The notes: generated from the sequence alone by a model not told the origin. A stretch of 64,000 nt of DNA from Chitinophagaceae bacterium PMP191F (GCA_001302245.1 LGYU01000005.1:124001-188000); one strand, 5' to 3'; numbered from the stretch's first letter, positions 54,841 to 63,620 are shown. Numbers and translations are program-made.

Positions 54841-55776
54841 ATGAATAAATTATTGCTTTCAATTGCTTTTATACTATGCGCTATCAATAGCTTTTCACAG
54901 GCTAAAAAACGCAAAGCTGTATCAGTAATAAAACAACAAACCTTTTATCTAAATGGCGGATTCAGGGCCGGTTTTGGTGGTAAGTCCAGAGTTTATTATG
55001 AGGTGAAGCTTCCCCCCAATACTGTTGAATGGTATTATACAGTTACAACGTTTGAAGGAGATAAAACAGATATCAATCTTAATCTTGTTGGACAACTTAC
55101 CAGAGTTCTTGACCCAACAGGACTTATCTCTATTGCTACACAAGCATTATTAACTCCGCCAGGTTCTAAAAGTTGCGACGTATACCTGATGGATCTGGAT
55201 AATGCCAAGGCCTTTTATAACAAGGCAGATCAAAATGGGAGTACATTCTATTATCTCAGGGGTACAGCAAGAGAAAACCTCAGAGAAGGTATTGTACAAA
55301 TAAAAGATATCACTTCCGGAACTTATTATATCGGGTTCAGAAATCCAAGTGGAGCACAGGGTATTGGCATTTCATTTGAAGTGGCAGCCATTGTAGAAGA
55401 AGTATCTTCGGATGCACAGAAAGCAGTTTTATATGGTAATATGGGCTGGAATGCTTATCTGTCAGGAAATATAGAAAAGTGTATTGAGTTGAGCCAAAAA
55501 GCGTTAACTATCGATAGCACATTGGGTTATGTAAAAGCCAATCTGGGTTTATGCTATCTTATCAAAAACGAAGAAAGCACCGCAACAGACTATTATATCA
55601 ACGCATTGGACGATATCAAAAAACTACAAGACAAACCAACAATAAAAAAATACCTTACCGAAGTAATTAAGGACATAAACGATGCTGCCGCAAAATACAC
55701 CAGTCTCAATGGGAGCAATTATATTAAGGACCTCTATGAAGCAGAACTAAAACAATATCGGGCATTCGCTTTTTAA
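54841..55776 (+). CDS. secreted protein with C-terminal TPR repeats
   Basis: 311 residues with a signal peptide (about 1-20, ending SFSQ). The middle (about 30-185) is beta-rich (SRVYYEVKLPPNTVEWYYTV, GTYYIGFRNPSG). The last 110 residues are TPR helices (AVLYGNMGWNAYLSGNIEKC, YVKANLGLCYLIKNEESTA). No known family name comes to mind. It is convergent with the collar-domain protein gene, with a hairpin between. It could be part of a periplasmic or surface complex, but no partner is evident. Confidence 0.75.
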   Translation: MNKLLLSIAFILCAINSFSQAKKRKAVSVIKQQTFYLNGGFRAGFGGKSRVYYEVKLPPNTVEWYYTVTTFEGDKTDINLNLVGQLTRVLDPTGLISIATQALLTPPGSKSCDVYLMDLDNAKAFYNKADQNGSTFYYLRGTARENLREGIVQIKDITSGTYYIGFRNPSGAQGIGISFEVAAIVEEVSSDAQKAVLYGNMGWNAYLSGNIEKCIELSQKALTIDSTLGYVKANLGLCYLIKNEESTATDYYINALDDIKKLQDKPTIKKYLTEVIKDINDAAAKYTSLNGSNYIKDLYEAELKQYRAFAF

Positions 55777-55799
55777 TGGTTATAGGATTACAAAAATCA

Positions 55800-55828
55800 G
55801 GAACACCTACTGCAACAGTAGTTGTTCC
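55800..55828. terminator. bidirectional hairpin between convergent genes
   Basis: GGAAC-CTACTG pairs with CAGTAG-GTTCC, interrupted by a 2-nt internal loop. It lies in the 59-bp gap between two convergent genes. Confidence 0.6.
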
Positions 55829-55835
55829 TTGTTTA

Positions 55836-57092
55836 TCAATTGATCCTGATATAATAATACAAGCTTACATTCCTGGGCCGGGTTTCTGCATCGCCATAAC
55901 TGGCAAGCGTAATACCGGTAACATTTCTCTCTGCAGGATGCACCCATTTGTTTCCATTACCATAGCCACCATTGGTCAGTTCTCCGCCAGGTGTTCCTTT
56001 TGAACCACTGGAAGTGCTGTAGCCGCTTGATACCGCATGTGCATGACCGGGATCGTTTACGGTATGATTGTGATTCACCACAGCATCTGGCTGAAAACTA
56101 CCTACCACGCGGTTAGCCTCCGGGTCTTTGTGACTGTCGGATAATACCACAGGCGAACCAAAGTCAAATTGATTTAACCCCCGGATAAAAACGCCACGCA
56201 TATCCGGCACTTTCAACTGACCCGTGATCAACTGGAACTTTGAGTTGGAAACCTCTCGTCCATCCGCAGGCGCCCATTTGCTGTACTTGGATGTCCATAT
56301 ACTGCCAGGGCTACTGAAGTTGTTCTGCGCTGCAGCGTTGAACTGTTCAAAATTGAGGTACGAGGAAATGATAGTACCCACCGGGAAATCTTTATTAAAC
56401 CCTGCCGGTTCTGCCGGTACTTTAAAACTTACAATACCCTTATTGGTTTCAAAGATCAGGGTAAGATCTACGTCCGGGTTCCTGTCTACGTATACCGTAT
56501 TGTTATTACGTATCTGTTCGCCTTCTTTTACTGAAGACTCCACCTTGTTGCTGCCCAATACTTTCAGACTGGTAAGCCGGGGCATAGCATCCTGTTCAAA
56601 TTCCTTGGCGTAGTTGATAATAAATGCTACATCCTTTTCATTGATCTGCGGGTATAGCTTAAATCCGAATTTACAGGCCTGCACCACACAGTTGGTATAC
56701 TCGCGCGCCAGGTCCACATCCGGAATACTGGTAAGCGCCAGATCATAAAACGACTGATCAACCTGTACGCTGGTGGCTGATCTGACTTTTTCCTGGAACT
56801 GGTTCAGTTGCACTTCAGATGAACCGGCGGCCAGTTTAATAGGAATGGCATCCACAATCAGCGAAATACCACCAGACCATTTGTTGTTCTTATAATCTTG
56901 TTTAAAGGTCTCCGACTGGAAGTAGGTCTTAATATCCTGTGAGAAGGTAGAGGTTCGTTCAAACCGAAAGGTTTTATACAGCCCATTTTGTAGTATCAGT
57001 TTACAGGGTTCTGCATTACATTGACTGAAAGCGGGTACATGGGCAATTAATATACACACACTAACAAATAGTGCACAAAGAAGATTTTTCAT
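55836..57092 (-). CDS. secreted protein with phage-tail-collar-like C-terminal domain
   Basis: 418 residues with a signal peptide (about 1-24, ending PAFSQ). The N-terminal 220 residues are unfamiliar, with some coiled or helical content. The C-terminal 170 residues have DFPVGTIISSYLNFEQFNAA, WAPADGREV, VPDMRGVFIRGLNQFD, GSFQPDAVVNHNHT and RPRNVSLYYYIRIN. This set of words is typical of phage tail-fibre collar and long-tail-fibre tip domains. The presence of a signal peptide and absence of other phage genes argue for a cellular surface protein using a borrowed fold. It may mediate adhesion. The role is inferred. Confidence 0.8.
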   Translation of the reverse strand: MKNLLCALFVSVCILIAHVPAFSQCNAEPCKLILQNGLYKTFRFERTSTFSQDIKTYFQSETFKQDYKNNKWSGGISLIVDAIPIKLAAGSSEVQLNQFQEKVRSATSVQVDQSFYDLALTSIPDVDLAREYTNCVVQACKFGFKLYPQINEKDVAFIINYAKEFEQDAMPRLTSLKVLGSNKVESSVKEGEQIRNNNTVYVDRNPDVDLTLIFETNKGIVSFKVPAEPAGFNKDFPVGTIISSYLNFEQFNAAAQNNFSSPGSIWTSKYSKWAPADGREVSNSKFQLITGQLKVPDMRGVFIRGLNQFDFGSPVVLSDSHKDPEANRVVGSFQPDAVVNHNHTVNDPGHAHAVSSGYSTSSGSKGTPGGELTNGGYGNGNKWVHPAERNVTGITLASYGDAETRPRNVSLYYYIRIN

Positions 57093-57279
57093 ACCAGAAG
57101 ATTAAGCGGTAGTCAGTTTTTTATCGCCACAAAATTATTGGAGCGGTTATACCTGTACTATAGCCCAATCCACGTATTTATGTACCGTTATTTGACGGGT
57201 AATGCATTGATCAAAACACTTCCAATAGTTAATTAAATAGTAAAATAGGGGGAAACGCTAAACGGGATGAATACCTCAG

Positions 57280-57885
57280 CTATACAGTGGCAAAAAACTG
57301 AACAGCAAACTCACAAAAATTTTTAATCACCTCTTTGTCCAAATCAAATTCTTTTCTATTCCCTAAATAATTATGGCAGGAAGGTGTAATTGCTTTGCCA
57401 TTTTTTAGCTCTTGCACCGACAAACACTTAATATGTTTCTTTGACACAAGGATAATAAAAGCATTTTCATAAGGATAATCCAGAGGAAGGTTTTCTTCCG
57501 AAAAAGATTCATTTGCACGGAATTTTACTTCTACAAAAAAAGTCTTTTTACTATCCTTATGTTGAATTACAAAATCCGGCATTCTCTTTATCTGCTTAGC
57601 AACTTCTCCCTTTACGCCTCGTAATAATTCCGCGATTCCAGGAACCGTATGTTCCATCCCATACCTGAATACGTTATATTTTAAAGAAAGAAAAAGCTCT
57701 TGTATAAGCGTTTCTGCAATGCGACCTTTTATCATACTATACCTGTATTCCCATTCATCATCATTTAATCCTATAATATCATCTTCATAGTCAGAACTTA
57801 CCGCCCCATTCTTAGAGTGATAACAAGCATGGCAAGTTCCATTCTGAAATTTAGTGTAGGCTCCGCATTTAATACAAGCAGGCAT
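57280..57885 (-). CDS. zinc-ribbon plus PD-(D/E)XK nuclease-like protein
   Basis: 201 residues. The N-terminus has two Cys pairs (CIKCG and CHACY, residues about 4-21), a small zinc ribbon. An acidic linker and a helix with GRIAETLIQELF follow (about 53-64). Then come MPDFVIQHKDSKKTFFVEVK and a following FR, in which Asp, Glu and Lys sit at the positions of a PD-(D/E)XK active site. Such a fold is found in restriction and repair nucleases. It lies 69 bp downstream of an HNH nuclease gene on the same strand, so the two may form one unit. Family assignment is from motif reading only. Confidence 0.65.
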   Translation of the reverse strand: MPACIKCGAYTKFQNGTCHACYHSKNGAVSSDYEDDIIGLNDDEWEYRYSMIKGRIAETLIQELFLSLKYNVFRYGMEHTVPGIAELLRGVKGEVAKQIKRMPDFVIQHKDSKKTFFVEVKFRANESFSEENLPLDYPYENAFIILVSKKHIKCLSVQELKNGKAITPSCHNYLGNRKEFDLDKEVIKNFCEFAVQFFATV

Positions 57886-57954
57886 GGCAATCTTTTAACT
57901 TAAAAACGAGAATGCCCTCTATTTTATTGCTCTTCCAAGATAGCGGCCCGGGTA

Positions 57955-58509
57955 TTAACAAGTTAAGGTAAGTAATTGCCTGTGCCTTTTTAAATAAGAG
58001 TGATTGCCAGTAGAAAAGCCTTTTAAGATCTCTTTACCCGTAATACCAAGAGTATGATAATTAGTTTTTAGTAAAACTTTTGACAAAATGATACTTCCAT
58101 CATCTTCAAAACTAATTAGATGTCTATCAAACAATGCATCATAAATAGGAGACAATAAAATACCATTCGCTACATCTAATCGTTCAGCATCAGTAGCATC
58201 TTTCCATGGAACAATATGGCTAGCAATAAGAATTTCATGACTAGTGTATCCAATAACTGCACATTTGTACTTGCATCTGTGTAAAATGCTTTTCCTATAT
58301 GCGCCTTGTCCAACACGCGAAGTAACTAGTCCCCGCCTCTCCGTTTTATTAGGTTTATCAGCAATGTCAATGGCTTTTTTATCGGGTACTATTTTAGAAA
58401 TAGGCCGTTGGTCGTCAATATTAGGTGTAAACGACGAAATAGTGGGCGCTGCAGCAAACACTCCGGACATCACAAAAGCCAGCAACGTCTTGAGTACACT
58501 TGGTTTCAT
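57955..58509 (-). CDS. HNH endonuclease (HNH_2 type) with hydrophobic N-terminus
   Basis: 184 residues. The C-terminal 110 residues carry the HNH_2 pattern: RVGQGAYRKSILHRCKYKCA with Cys, IASHIVPWKDATDAERLD and ILLSPIYDALFDRHLISFED. The N-terminus (MKPSVLKTLLAFVMSGVFAA) resembles a signal peptide or membrane anchor, which is unusual for this nuclease class. The segment to residue 70 is linker-like. The upstream frame is closed by a TAA, so the start at 58509 is sound. It precedes the PD-(D/E)XK-like gene on the same strand. A defence or toxin function is possible; none is shown. Confidence 0.82.
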   Translation of the reverse strand: MKPSVLKTLLAFVMSGVFAAAPTISSFTPNIDDQRPISKIVPDKKAIDIADKPNKTERRGLVTSRVGQGAYRKSILHRCKYKCAVIGYTSHEILIASHIVPWKDATDAERLDVANGILLSPIYDALFDRHLISFEDDGSIILSKVLLKTNYHTLGITGKEILKGFSTGNHSYLKRHRQLLTLTC

Positions 58510-59047
58510 CCGGATATGAATTTGGCTTTATTTTTCTATAACCAACAACCGATCTATTTGCAGTATCACAGACCCTGATTGACCGTTAAGCAGTTCTATG
58601 TAACATTTTGGATACATTACTTTACCGCTACGGGTACTGTGAAAGGGATTTGATAAAAGCCAAGCTGCACTTTCATTCGCAAACCCGGAATATCAAACCC
58701 TTATTGTATGCGCTTTATATCTGAAGAAAGAGGGAAGAAGGCTGCAAGAGCAAAGGGACAAATGGCAAGGCACAAGTTTCAAGTACAAAAACGGCATAAA
58801 CGGCTAAGATGGCATATACGGCACTGTTATTTGGAAAAGAGGAAACAAATTTGAAAATTTGAAAATGGGGTTAGCTAATGGCTGAATGGTTTGATGGTTG
58901 AGAAAAAGTCCGAAAGAAGTATACGCGCAAAGTAGCATAGGTGCAACCTGTATTTCACTCGTGGCCCGAAGCTCATAGCTCGCAGCTGCATTCGGCGTTG
59001 AGTATTCTGCAGCATTCAACTTATAACATATAACCTACAACACACAC
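58510..59047. other. 538-bp intergenic region with degenerate repeats
   Basis: Between divergent genes. It holds A-rich, purine-rich sequence near 58720-58800 and words such as GGTTAGCTAATGGCTGAATGG near 58869 that resemble those in the gaps at 3844 and 4553. Short direct repeats (for example GAAAATTTGAAAAT around 58850) are present. I see no convincing gene. A minus-strand frame at 58804-59019 is judged a chance open frame. Confidence 0.5.
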
Positions 59048-59644
59048 ATGGCACTTATACCTCATAATACCACCAGCATCATCTTTACCGGCACCTACAG
59101 CAACTTGGTGTTCTACTGCTGGCGTGGCAAATATTGCGTACGAACCAAAAGTACACTTTCCGGTAAACGGGTGAAAACTGCTCCACAGTTTAGAGTAACC
59201 ATGCAGTATGCTGAGCGACTGGGACGTGCTTCAAAAATTGCATCACATGTATATCGCCAGTTATCTGATGGATGGAAATTGCATAGCCTGTACCGCACAA
59301 TGACAGGGCTGGGTACACGGTTGCTAAAAGAACGTGAGCAATCGGCACAGGAAATAGAAACTGCATTATGGCAATACCTGGCATCAATAGGGTTTAAGTG
59401 GGAACACGATGTAATACATAACACACAAGCAGTAAGCAAGATTCAAGCCTCAAGGGATAAAGCGAAGAAAAGAAGACGCCAGGAAACTACTTTTAGAACA
59501 AGAGAACAGAAAGTATTCAGGAGTCCTATTATCAATCAACGGATAATTTCTGCCCCTGTTAAACGGCAGTCTTCCTTTCAAAAAGAAAACTGCCGGGATC
59601 CTTCATCTACCTTCACGGAAAAAAGTATTTTAATTGCAGAATAA
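59048..59644 (+). CDS. conserved hypothetical protein of Bacteroidota
   Basis: 198 residues. The first 115 residues have a recognisable pattern: GTYSNLVFYCWRGKYCVRTK, then SGKRVKTAPQFRVTMQYAER, GRASKIASHVYRQLSDGWKL and LYRTMTGLGTRLL. Proteins with this word order (starting with a short beta unit and a very basic linker) recur in Chitinophagaceae but have no function I know. The last 60 residues are basic and irregular, and one part is encoded by a palindromic element (59564-59595). It has no signal peptide. A DNA- or RNA-binding role is conceivable from the charge. Confidence 0.75.
   Translation: MALIPHNTTSIIFTGTYSNLVFYCWRGKYCVRTKSTLSGKRVKTAPQFRVTMQYAERLGRASKIASHVYRQLSDGWKLHSLYRTMTGLGTRLLKEREQSAQEIETALWQYLASIGFKWEHDVIHNTQAVSKIQASRDKAKKRRRQETTFRTREQKVFRSPIINQRIISAPVKRQSSFQKENCRDPSSTFTEKSILIAE
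59564..59595. repeat. imperfect palindrome inside the 59048 gene, related to the 60748 element
   Basis: CGGCAGT pairs with ACTGCCG around a partly paired centre. The stretch AGTCTTCCTTTCA is identical to the left half of the perfect palindrome at 60748-60783. It encodes part of the irregular protein tail, so the element may have been inserted in frame. Confidence 0.5.
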
Positions 59645-59654
59645 CTCTATCGCT

Positions 59655-60008
59655 ATGGCCTCATATACATTTATTAAAGAATCTTCAGGCTGGTATATTG
59701 ACCTGCCGGGATATATTGAGCAGGGCGGTAATAAAGGCGACCTGGCAATGGTTGAAGGCGCAGATACCATGCTGGATATTATGTCGGGTGGCAATCCCGT
59801 AATTACTCTTGAAATAAATGAAAAGCTTTTTGATGGCGCAGACATACTGATACGTACAGAAATCTGTGATCCTTATATAGGCGGTGCTTACTACTACCTG
59901 AAAACCTGGGAAGGCAAAGCAGTACAACAGGATATGTGGCTGTGCGCTGTTACCGAATTTGTTTTTGGCTCATTGCCTGAAAAAATATTTATCCGGCGCG
60001 TATTATAA
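59655..60008 (+). CDS. DUF6717 family protein
   Basis: 117 residues from the ATG at 59655; the frame opens slightly earlier but MASYTFIKESSGWYIDLPGY is the expected start. Continuing blocks are GGNKGDLAMVEGADTMLDIM, FDGADILIRTE, YIGGAYYYLKTWEGK and MWLCAVTEFVFGSLPEKIFI. The pattern matches small cytosolic Bacteroidota proteins of the DUF6717 type. The function is unknown. It follows the 59048 gene by 10 bp, so the two are probably co-transcribed. Confidence 0.75.
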   Translation: MASYTFIKESSGWYIDLPGYIEQGGNKGDLAMVEGADTMLDIMSGGNPVITLEINEKLFDGADILIRTEICDPYIGGAYYYLKTWEGKAVQQDMWLCAVTEFVFGSLPEKIFIRRVL

Positions 60009-60155
60009 TTTATATACCGGATTGACAATCCTCAGAGCTTCGCCTGTAAGGTATCAAACGCCACACCCTGCTGTTCACGCTGCCAATTGCTCAATTCATA
60101 CATACCTGGCCACGGATGGCTCCGGCATTATTGTCAATGATATAAACAGTAATGT

Positions 60156-60737
60156 ATGAAAAAGTATAGCCTGTTGATCATTACAGCAGCATTGATGGCC
60201 TGTAGCACTAAAGAAAAACCAGTCATTGATGCGCCGGCAATGATATATACCGATTTAAAAAACACCAGTGTAAAGCAGGGACAAGCATTCCATATAGATC
60301 TTGATAAAGATGGTATGCGCGACCTCTCTTTCGGAACCTGGGATATTGGCAGTCCCATGCACCAGGAAGATCGGGTATTGTTCTACGCAGAATCCTATAT
60401 ACATACACTTTTATTAATGGATACCACCAACGAGAGTACCCCTGTGTACAATCCGGGTGATCTGATTGCATTACCCGCAATGCCTGCTCATCACCAATGG
60501 TACCCGATGAGCCTGGCAGAACTGGCAAAAAAACACATACCGGATATGAACCCTGTGTACTGGGATGGTATATGGAGGCAGGCCAGCCATCGGTATATGG
60601 CGATCAAAATAATAAAGGGCAACCAGTGGTACGCAGGCTGGATAGAACTTTCCTTTAATACCACCACCGAACAGATCGTACTACACAAAGCCGCTATCAG
60701 CAAAATGCCCTATGTGTCTGTAACAGCAGGCAGATAA
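60156..60737 (+). CDS. lipoprotein of unknown function
   Basis: 193 residues with a lipoprotein signal (MKKYSLLIITAALMACSTK, Cys at about residue 16). The mature part has IYTDLKNTSVKQGQAFHIDL followed by DKDGMRDLSFGT, a calcium-loop-like stretch, and later MAIKIIKGNQWYAGWIELSF. It resembles Bacteroidota lipoproteins with a single beta-sandwich; no name is known to me. Exported and anchored to a membrane. It is 147 bp after the DUF6717 gene, and a strong palindrome follows. Confidence 0.75.
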   Translation: MKKYSLLIITAALMACSTKEKPVIDAPAMIYTDLKNTSVKQGQAFHIDLDKDGMRDLSFGTWDIGSPMHQEDRVLFYAESYIHTLLLMDTTNESTPVYNPGDLIALPAMPAHHQWYPMSLAELAKKHIPDMNPVYWDGIWRQASHRYMAIKIIKGNQWYAGWIELSFNTTTEQIVLHKAAISKMPYVSVTAGR

Positions 60738-60747
60738 ACTCAATACA

Positions 60748-60783
60748 CCCGGAAGTCTTCCTTTCAGAAGGAAGACTTCCGGG
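60748..60783. repeat. perfect 16-bp-arm palindrome downstream of the lipoprotein gene
   Basis: The arms 60748-60763 and 60768-60783 are perfectly complementary with a TCAG loop. No T run follows on the plus strand, so it is not a standard terminator, although it could stop or protect the transcript end. A related copy lies at 59564-59595. Confidence 0.7.
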
Positions 60784-60884
60784 CAACTCACTTAAAAATT
60801 TGTTTAATTCATTGTTCCGTTAACAATTGATTAACGAGCGGGCGTATATTAGCGCCTTCGCTTGTTCACCAATTACAATTACGC

Positions 60885-62213
60885 ATGAAAAAACAAATGT
60901 TGCTGAGATTTTCGTTACTTGTATGTATGTGCTCTGTGTTTTCGTCTGTTGCTGTTTCCCAAACCCTGAAAGATGGAAAAGTGTGGCTGAATGAAGATGG
61001 TAGCAATTATTTTAAGTTTACCCTGTTAAGCCAGGTATGGATCCGCAATACCGATATGAACCCTGGTTCCACCATCGGCGGCTACGCCAAAAATAATTAT
61101 ACCGACATCGGTATCCGCCGTGCCCGTTTACAGGCTTTTGGTCAAATTACCGATCGCGTATTCCTGTATACCCAGATCGGGATGAACAATTTCAACTTCC
61201 AGTCTGACCGCAAAGCAGGTTTCTTTATTCATGATGTGTTGGGAGAATATGAACTGGTAAGAAAAAAATTATCGCTGGGCGCAGGTTTAACTGCCTGGAA
61301 TGGTCTTACACGCTATGCAGCACCGGCCGCTGGCTCTATTATGGGCCTGGATGCGCCGCTGTTTGAACAGACCACCAATGATGTAAACGACCAGTTCCTG
61401 CGCAAACTAAGTGTATATGCAAAAGGCAAACTGTGCAAACTCGATTACCGCCTGGTGATGAGCAGCCCGATGGCTGTTCAGAAAAGCAATAATTATTCTC
61501 CCGTTCTTGGTACCAACAGCACTTTTTCTGCCATGCCCGCCAAAATGATGTGGCAGGGTTACCTGATGTGGCAGTTCCTGGATGAAGAAGCCAATACCAC
61601 CCCCTATGCTACCGGCACATACCTCGGCGCTAAACGTGTATTCAATATCGGTGCGGGTTTCCAGTATCAGCCGGATGCTATGTGGCACAGAGGCACAGCA
61701 GGTGATACCGTTACCACCAACATGCGCCATTTTGCAGTGGACGTATATTATGATGCTCCTGTCAACAGGGCCACTGGTTCTGCCATCAGTGCCTATGCCA
61801 CTTATATCAACTTTGATCACGGCCCCGGTTATATCCGCAACCAGGCTACCATGAATCCTGCCAATGGCACCATTCAATCGGCCATTCTGAATGGCAGCGG
61901 TAATGGTTATCCTTCTTACGGAACGGGCAACCTGTTGTACGGACAGGTAGGCTATAAATTTAAAAACAACCTGATCGGTAAAACCACTTTAATGCCCTAC
62001 GCCAGCCTGCAATATGCGCATTACGATCGGCTGGCAAAAGACATGCAGTACTGGGATGCCGGTGTAAACTGGTTGCTGAAAGGCCATACTTCCAAACTTA
62101 CGCTCAGCTATCACAACAGGCCCGTATATGAAACACAGGCAGGCAATGCCAAAGCAGCGCTTATCTCTCATAAAGGCGGTGTAACCCTGCAATACCAGGT
62201 GTTTTTAAATTAA
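60885..62213 (+). CDS. porin-like outer-membrane protein
   Basis: 442 residues with a signal peptide (about 1-26, ending AVSQT). Regular amphipathic strands run through the protein: YFKFTLLSQVWIRNTDM, IGIRRARLQAFGQITDRVFLY, TQIGMNNFNF, KLSLGAGLTAWNG and MPYASLQYAHYD. The C-terminus is VTLQYQVFLN. The RRARLQAFGQITDRVFLYTQ block resembles phosphate-selective porin O/P family proteins. It likely forms a 16- or 18-stranded channel; the solute is unknown. It is monocistronic and ends in a strong terminator. Confidence 0.82.
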   Translation: MKKQMLLRFSLLVCMCSVFSSVAVSQTLKDGKVWLNEDGSNYFKFTLLSQVWIRNTDMNPGSTIGGYAKNNYTDIGIRRARLQAFGQITDRVFLYTQIGMNNFNFQSDRKAGFFIHDVLGEYELVRKKLSLGAGLTAWNGLTRYAAPAAGSIMGLDAPLFEQTTNDVNDQFLRKLSVYAKGKLCKLDYRLVMSSPMAVQKSNNYSPVLGTNSTFSAMPAKMMWQGYLMWQFLDEEANTTPYATGTYLGAKRVFNIGAGFQYQPDAMWHRGTAGDTVTTNMRHFAVDVYYDAPVNRATGSAISAYATYINFDHGPGYIRNQATMNPANGTIQSAILNGSGNGYPSYGTGNLLYGQVGYKFKNNLIGKTTLMPYASLQYAHYDRLAKDMQYWDAGVNWLLKGHTSKLTLSYHNRPVYETQAGNAKAALISHKGGVTLQYQVFLN

Positions 62214-62238
62214 CCAGTATATTTCTACTCTTAATAGC

Positions 62239-62269
62239 AGCCGGAACCATAAAAGTTCCGGCTTTTTTA
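62239..62269 (+). terminator. terminator after the porin-like gene
   Basis: AGCCGGAAC (62239-62247) pairs with GTTCCGGCT (62255-62263), followed by T5 and ATT. Confidence 0.85.
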
Positions 62270-62287
62270 TTACCACGCACATTACTG

Positions 62288-62295
62288 TACTTTTG
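62288..62295 (+). promoter_or_regulatory. -7 element immediately before the helicase start
   Basis: TACTTTTG matches TAnnTTTG and ends only 5 nt before the ATG at 62301. Transcription would begin at or next to the A of the start codon, suggesting a leaderless mRNA. Confidence 0.5.
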
Positions 62296-62300
62296 CGGTT

Positions 62301-63620
62301 ATGCAACACACATTTTCTATTGAACAGGCATTGAAGAATCTGGATATTGAGCAGTTGAATGCCATGCAGCTAGCTTCGCTGGAAGCCAGTAAAACCGGTA
62401 AAGACTTTATTTTACTGGCCAATACCGGTTCCGGCAAAACACTGGCATTTCTTTTACCGGTTGTGCAATCGCTGGATAAAACAAATAAAACCACGCAGGC
62501 GCTGATCATTGTTCCTTCGCGCGAACTGGCCCTGCAGATAGAACAGGTATACAGGTCGCTGGGTACGGGCATGAAAGTAACCTGCTGCTATGGAGGTCAC
62601 AAACGTGAAATAGAAGAACAGAACCTGCTGGAAGCACCGGTGCTGATCATTGGCACTCCCGGCAGACTGGCCGATCATATTCGTCGTGGTAATATTCAAA
62701 CAGCTAGTATTGAAACACTGGTGCTGGATGAATTTGATAAATCACTGGAACTGGGTTTCCAGGATGAAATGTCTTTTGTGATCGGTTCTCTGACCGGTTT
62801 GAAAAAAAGGATCCTCACTTCTGCCACTGAAGCTGTGGAGGTGCCTGCCTTTATTGGTCTTACCGATGCAGACAAACTTAATTTTCTTACCGGCGACCCC
62901 CCCGCTATGCTGGCCATTCAGCAGGTAAAAAGCAAGGGAGAAGAAAAAGAAGTGACGCTATTCAGATTGATCTGTGCATTGGGCAATCGCTCTATGGTCA
63001 TTTTCTGTAATCACCGCGAAATTGTAGAACAGGTAAGTGCCATGCTGAGCGATAAAGGCATTGTAAATGTTTTTTATCACGGTGCAATGGAACAACGCGA
63101 TCGGGAAGTGGCATTGTGTAAGTTTAGAAATGGCACTTCCAATGTACTGGTCACTACTGATCTTGCTGCACGCGGACTTGATATTCCAAACATCCGCTAT
63201 ATAATTCACTATCAGTTTCCCGGTACCGAAGAGATCTTTATTCACCGCAACGGACGCACAGCCCGTATGGATGCCAGCGGCACCGCCATTATGATGCTGT
63301 CTGCCATGGAAACACTGCCACCCTATCTTGATCCTGCTACAGAAGAGATCATTCTTCCGGAAACCACAGAAATTCCGGACAAACCCAAATGGACCACCCT
63401 GTTTATTGACGCAGGTAAAAAGGATAAAGTGAACAAAATTGATATTGTTGGCTTTCTTACACAGAAAGGAGAAATGAAAAAAGATGATATCGGCTTAATT
63501 GAGGTAAAAGATTTCTTTTCATTTGCAGCCGTACGCAAATCAAAGGCCAGCACCATGCTGCACGCCATTAAAGGCCATAAGATCAAGAACAAACGCGTGG
63601 CTATTCATATAGCTAAATAA
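62301..63620 (+). CDS. DEAD-box-type RNA helicase with DEFD motif
   Basis: 439 residues. The N-terminal RecA domain has motif I ANTGSGKT, Ia PSRELAL, Ib TPGRLADH, motif II DEFD (in VLDEFDKSLELGFQDEM) and motif III SAT. The second RecA domain has FCNHREIVEQV, TTDLAARGLDIPNI and HRNGRTARM. A C-terminal RNA-binding DbpA-like domain (about 365-438) includes IDIVGFLTQKGEMKKDDIGL. DbpA-type helicases act in 50S subunit assembly. Motif II is DEFD and not DEAD. It is convergent with rnhA, 5 bp apart. Confidence 0.92.
   Translation: MQHTFSIEQALKNLDIEQLNAMQLASLEASKTGKDFILLANTGSGKTLAFLLPVVQSLDKTNKTTQALIIVPSRELALQIEQVYRSLGTGMKVTCCYGGHKREIEEQNLLEAPVLIIGTPGRLADHIRRGNIQTASIETLVLDEFDKSLELGFQDEMSFVIGSLTGLKKRILTSATEAVEVPAFIGLTDADKLNFLTGDPPAMLAIQQVKSKGEEKEVTLFRLICALGNRSMVIFCNHREIVEQVSAMLSDKGIVNVFYHGAMEQRDREVALCKFRNGTSNVLVTTDLAARGLDIPNIRYIIHYQFPGTEEIFIHRNGRTARMDASGTAIMMLSAMETLPPYLDPATEEIILPETTEIPDKPKWTTLFIDAGKKDKVNKIDIVGFLTQKGEMKKDDIGLIEVKDFFSFAAVRKSKASTMLHAIKGHKIKNKRVAIHIAK

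Noticed and set aside
58804..59019. Minus-strand open frame of 71 codons in the gap before the 59048 gene
   Set aside because: It lies in low-complexity repeat-like DNA with no start signal or protein-like composition.
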